Positions 5,859 through 10,404 of a stretch of DNA of 10,404 bases are shown one piece after another. Below the pieces are notes generated by a model. The model was not told the DNA's origin, did not search any database, and saw nothing but the letters and a program-made list of their open reading frames with translations. Positions within the stretch are counted from its first letter, which is position 1, and every line of letters begins with the position of its first letter. The DNA comes from Bordetella parapertussis (lineage in GTDB: Bacteria; Pseudomonadota; Gammaproteobacteria; Burkholderiales; SG8-39): contig CAMDRY010000075.1 in the NCBI GenBank assembly GCA_945906975.1, positions 1-10,404 on the forward strand. The letters are read 5' to 3'. The translations under genes and the position numbers were made by a program.

Positions 5859-6039
5859 GCACAACGGGTAGCGGCGCGTTGCTACTTACGTTGATAAGAT
5901 TCGCAAAGGCGGGGCACCCGCCGGCCAGCCCGTCGTGCAGCCAACAAGGTTTAAATTGATTATTAATCGTAAGACTGCCAAAACGCCCGGCATCAAGGCC
6001 CTGCAAACACGCCTCGTGTTGGCAGATGCGGTGATCGAA
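5859..6039 (+). pseudogene. Second, different ABC_sub_bind-type fragment, frameshifted
   Basis: From 5881 one frame reads ATYVDKIRKGGAPAGQPVVQ, then PTRFKLIINRKTAKTPGIKA and LQTRLVLADAVIE. This is the extreme C-terminal part of the ABC_sub_bind family (YVDKILKGAKPADLPVEQPT+FELVINLKTAKALGL...RADEVIE). AQRVAA (5859-5876) precedes it in another frame, separated by about 4 extra bases, which indicates a frameshift. An in-frame TAG at 5869-5871 blocks the main frame upstream. It overlaps in alignment with the fragment at 3480-3704 for about 30 residues but differs clearly in sequence, so the two come from different paralogues. Confidence 0.7.
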
Positions 6040-6154
6040 TACGTGCGCGACGGGCCGCTTTTTCAGGAATTTCGAGCCGCGATCATCGGGCTCTTCCCGG
6101 CCAATGCCAGACGGTCACCGTTACATTTGAATACTCGATTGATCGACACGCGGC

Positions 6155-6214
6155 AAGGCCGAGAACGCGCGCTGGGCGCCGGTGATCAAGGCAACGGGCG
6201 CGCAGGTCGACTGA
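6155..6214 (+). pseudogene. Last residues of a Bug-type (TctC-like) receptor
   Basis: The frame reads KAENARWAPVIKATGAQVD followed by TGA. The pattern (R)AE.ARW..VIK..G...D/E is the usual C-terminal end of Bug-family receptors. Nothing upstream in this frame extends the match; a stop lies shortly before. It runs opposite to the intact Bug gene at 6351-7346 and is not a copy of that gene's C-terminus (YRELVRAAKIAEGTGAAK). The match is short, so confidence is moderate. Confidence 0.5.
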
Positions 6215-6223
6215 GCGGGTTCA

Positions 6224-6268
6224 TCGGGCATGGGCTGACCGGGCATAGGCTGATCGGGCATAGGCTGA
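6224..6268. repeat. 15-bp tandem repeat, three copies
   Basis: TCGGGCATGGGCTGA, CCGGGCATAGGCTGA and TCGGGCATAGGCTGA follow one another directly, with one or two differences between copies. The array runs into the hairpin at 6263-6297 and lies downstream of the leftward Bug gene. Confidence 0.85.
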
Positions 6269-6297
6269 AAAGGCGCGCCCCGTGCGGGTTTTCAGCC
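6263..6297 (-). terminator. Hairpin downstream of the Bug receptor gene
   Basis: GGCTGAAAA (6263-6271) and TTTTCAGCC (6289-6297) are perfect 9-base arms. The 17-base loop is GC-rich and contains GGCGCGCC. On the minus strand GGGGCGCGCC runs into TTTT. The hairpin lies 54 bases after the Bug stop, and a decayed gene reads towards it from the other side, so it may act in both directions. Confidence 0.45.
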
Positions 6298-6350
6298 GGT
6301 TGCCTGCGTCGCGGCAGTCTTTCTTCGCCGACGCGTACCGGTGCCGCGTT

Positions 6351-7346
6351 TTATTTCGCCGCGCCGGTGCCTTCGGCGATTTTTGCCGCACGAACCAGTT
6401 CACGGTAGCGCAGGTTGTCCGCGCGAATCGAATCGCCAAAGGCTTCGGCTGTGCCACCGGCCACATCCATGCCCTGCGCGGCCATTTGCGCACGCACCTC
6501 GGGACGGGCAAGGGCGGCATTGATTGCGCGGTTGAGCGCGTCGATCATCGGTTTGGGTGTGCCCGAAGGCGCGAGAATGCCCTGCCAGGTGTCCATTTGC
6601 ACGTCCGTGACGCCGGCCTCGGCGAAAGTGGGCACCTCCGGTCTCAAGGCCGCGCGCCGGCTGCCGACGGTGGCCAGAACCCGCAGCCGTCCGTCCTTGA
6701 GCTGTCCGCTCACCGCCGGCAGTCCGGTGATCACCAGTTGAATGCGCCCGCCAAGCAGGTCTGGCACACCCTGCGCCATGCCTTTGTAGGGGATGTGCAC
6801 GAGGTCGAGTTTTTCGCGCTGCAGCAGCATCAACATCGCAAGGTTATGCGGTGAGCCGTTGCCGGCCGAGCCGTAGGTGTATTTGCCCGGACTGGTGCGC
6901 AGGGCGGCTACCACCTCGGCCAGTGAGCCTGCGGGCAGCGCGTCGGGGTTGGTGACAAGAAAAAACGGCAGGTTGTTGGTGCGCACCACCGGCGCGAAGT
7001 CGCGCACGAAGTCAAATGGCTGCGGTTGGCCCAGCGCTGCGGCGATCACAAATTGGTCGGGCGCAACCAGCAGGGTGCGTCCGTCGCGTGGCGCATTGAG
7101 CACGGCCATTGCGCCAATCGCGCCATCCGCCCCGGGCTTGTTCTCGACCACGACATTGCCGAAGGTTTCCTTGAGGTGGGGCGCGAGTATGCGCGCGAGC
7201 ACGTCATTGGCGGCACCGGCGGTAAAGGGCACCACCAGGGTGAGCGGGCGGCGCGATGCCTCCGACTGGGCCTGCGCCGACGCGGAGGCGAGCGCCGCCA
7301 GTACGCAGGTGAAGATCCCGGGCAGCAAGCTGCGGAAAATTTTCAT
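6351..7346 (-). CDS. Bug-family (TctC-like) periplasmic solute receptor
   Basis: Encodes 331 residues. Bug proteins are periplasmic receptors that bind carboxylates or other small acids for tripartite tricarboxylate transporters. A signal peptide is visible at 1-26 (MKIFRSLLPGIFTCVLAALA, then SASAQA). Family motifs follow: LTLVVPFTAGAANDVLARIL (35-54), VVVENKPGADGAIGA (65-79), YGSAGNGSPHNLAM (158-171), VHIPYKGMAQGVPDLLGGRI (183-202), VPTFAEAGV (238-246) and WQGILAPSGTPKP (254-266). The ligand cannot be read from sequence. No tctA or tctB membrane genes are adjacent, which is common in betaproteobacteria, where Bug genes are numerous orphans. The ATG at 7344-7346 has only a weak GAG upstream (ACGAGTAAAAAAAC). 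The gene is divergent from alaS and seems unrelated to it. Confidence 0.93.
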   Translation of the reverse strand: MKIFRSLLPGIFTCVLAALASASAQAQSEASRRPLTLVVPFTAGAANDVLARILAPHLKETFGNVVVENKPGADGAIGAMAVLNAPRDGRTLLVAPDQFVIAAALGQPQPFDFVRDFAPVVRTNNLPFFLVTNPDALPAGSLAEVVAALRTSPGKYTYGSAGNGSPHNLAMLMLLQREKLDLVHIPYKGMAQGVPDLLGGRIQLVITGLPAVSGQLKDGRLRVLATVGSRRAALRPEVPTFAEAGVTDVQMDTWQGILAPSGTPKPMIDALNRAINAALARPEVRAQMAAQGMDVAGGTAEAFGDSIRADNLRYRELVRAAKIAEGTGAAK

Positions 7347-7440
7347 GTTTTTTTACTCGTTTGGATTGCAGTGAGAGGGGGAAAGCCAGAATGACAAGAA
7401 AGCCTGGACCCCGGATCCGATGACATGGCCGATAAGGCAA

Positions 7441-7462
7441 CAGCTTAGACACAGCTTACACA
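7441..7462. repeat. 11-bp direct repeat in the Bug-alaS spacer
   Basis: CAGCTTAGACA and CAGCTTACACA are adjacent and differ at one base. An inverted repeat ACACT-GT-AGTGT and a second AGTGT follow closely (7460-7485). This may be a regulator site for one of the divergent genes, but no factor can be named. The rest of the 249-base spacer shows only the possible alaS promoter. Confidence 0.5.
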
Positions 7463-7501
7463 CTGTAGTGTCAGGTCAGTAGTGTTCCACCGCGCCACGC
7501 A

Positions 7502-7530
7502 TTGCGCGAAGCGGCAATTCGGGTGAAAAT
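7502..7530 (+). promoter_or_regulatory. Possible alaS promoter
   Basis: TTGCGC (7502-7507, 4/6 to TTGACA), 17 bases, then GAAAAT (7525-7530, 4/6 to TATAAT). This would give a leader of about 60 bases. No leader peptide, T-box or attenuator was found between it and the start codon. Confidence 0.4.
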
Positions 7531-7595
7531 CCCGTTCTCTCAAACACTTGAGCCATTTCAGCCGATCGCCAAAGCTGGTCCGGCCGCACACCGCC

Positions 7596-10220
<2,625 letters not shown>

Positions 10221-10223
10221 ACG

Positions 10224-10279
10224 CCGCCGGTACAAACCGCCGGTTTAAAACCCGCAGTCAAAAACCTCCGGTCAAAAAA
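10224..10279. repeat. Four imperfect 13-15-bp repeats after alaS
   Basis: CCGCCGGTACAAA, CCGCCGGTTTAAAAC, CCGCAGTCAAAAA and CCTCCGGTCAAAAAA follow each other and fill most of the 73-base gap. The small palindrome AAACCGCCGGTTT (10234-10246) lies within them and is a weak terminator candidate for alaS. Confidence 0.55.
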
Positions 10280-10293
10280 CAAAGAGGTCCAAC

Positions 10294-10404
10294 ATGAGTC
10301 GACGCGGTTTGGTTGTGGCGGCAAACGCGCTGCTGTGTTCGCTGGCCGGTTTTGCGCTTACCGCGCAAGCCGATGAAATCCGCGTGCTCTCGGGCGGCGC
10401 GGCC
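10294..10404 (+). CDS. Exported ModA-like substrate-binding protein, N-terminus (partial)
   Basis: The first 37 codons are in the window. MSRRGLVVAANALLCSLAGF followed by ALTAQA is a signal peptide with probable cleavage at AQA-DE. The mature start DEIRVLSGGAA matches the first strand of ModA-like (molybdate-type) periplasmic binding proteins, which typically begin AEIKVLSAGAV. AAAGAGG lies 6 bases before the ATG, one of the best ribosome binding sites in the window. Related proteins often bind molybdate-like or organic ligands; the ligand cannot be told from this part. The gene is 73 bases after alaS on the same strand but has its own strong ribosome site. Confidence 0.65.
   Translation, partial: MSRRGLVVAANALLCSLAGFALTAQADEIRVLSGGAA

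Noticed and set aside
5935..6408. 157-codon open frame as an intact gene
   Set aside because: Its first 35 codons are the tail of an ABC_sub_bind protein; the remainder runs through tandem repeats and a hairpin without any pattern.
7385..7425. Another copy of the recA-recX mini-repeat (GAATGACAAG...CCTGGACCCCGG)
   Set aside because: It shares only GAATGAC and a GGxCC-rich piece with that element; too short to claim without a genome-wide comparison.
7548..7595. Longer alaS start giving 16 extra residues
   Set aside because: The added [16 protein letters not shown] is not part of the AlaRS family, and [19 protein letters not shown] is the normal opening.

Overview
The window looks like a GC-rich betaproteobacterial chromosome. 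The evidence is a RecA of betaproteobacterial type, the recA-recX-alaS gene order, a Bug (TctC-like) solute receptor, remnants of other periplasmic receptors, and an atypical LexA whose apparent operator reads GAACGAACGTTC. As I recall, that operator belongs to the Gallionella/Sideroxydans/Nitrosomonas/Methylophilales group and not to the usual betaproteobacterial CTGT-N8-ACAG type. Placement below class is inference.

Left part (1-1000): the C-terminal end of an integron-type tyrosine recombinase (IntI) runs rightward and converges, across a strong hairpin, on three small leftward genes. These are a HicB-like antitoxin without HicA, a conserved small protein of unknown role, and a small gene broken by one in-frame TAA.

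SOS core (1001-3462): lexA (leftward) and recA (rightward) are divergent. The 182-bp gap between them holds a perfect Gram-positive-like LexA box inside the spacer of a TTGACA promoter for lexA, followed directly by a second 17-bp palindrome. recA is followed by a composite of two inverted mini-repeats (REPIN-like, containing a dRS3-like ATTCCC-N8-GGGAAT core and ending in a T-run), then by a 9-bp x4 tandem repeat and recX. RecA is the recombinase and co-protease, LexA the repressor it inactivates, and RecX the modulator of RecA filaments.

Accessory stretch (3463-6350): this separates recX from alaS. It contains two different C-terminal fragments of ABC_sub_bind-type (DUF534-like) periplasmic binding proteins and the last residues of a Bug-type receptor, all rightward and decayed. 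Between the two binding-protein fragments lies a leftward three-gene cluster: a protein of unknown function, a 304-306-residue J-domain protein and a 73-residue J-domain protein. The short J-protein appears to end exactly at the junction with the first fragment. The 654 bases from 5697 to 6350 have no intact gene. They hold a possible promoter, an inverted repeat, the two decayed fragments, a 15-bp x3 tandem repeat and a hairpin.

Right part (6351-10404): an intact orphan Bug receptor gene (leftward), a 249-base spacer with a short direct repeat and a possible alaS promoter, full-length alaS, a 73-base spacer made largely of imperfect 13-15-bp repeats, and the start of an exported ModA-like substrate-binding protein cut by the window edge. 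No tRNA, rRNA or CRISPR array was seen.
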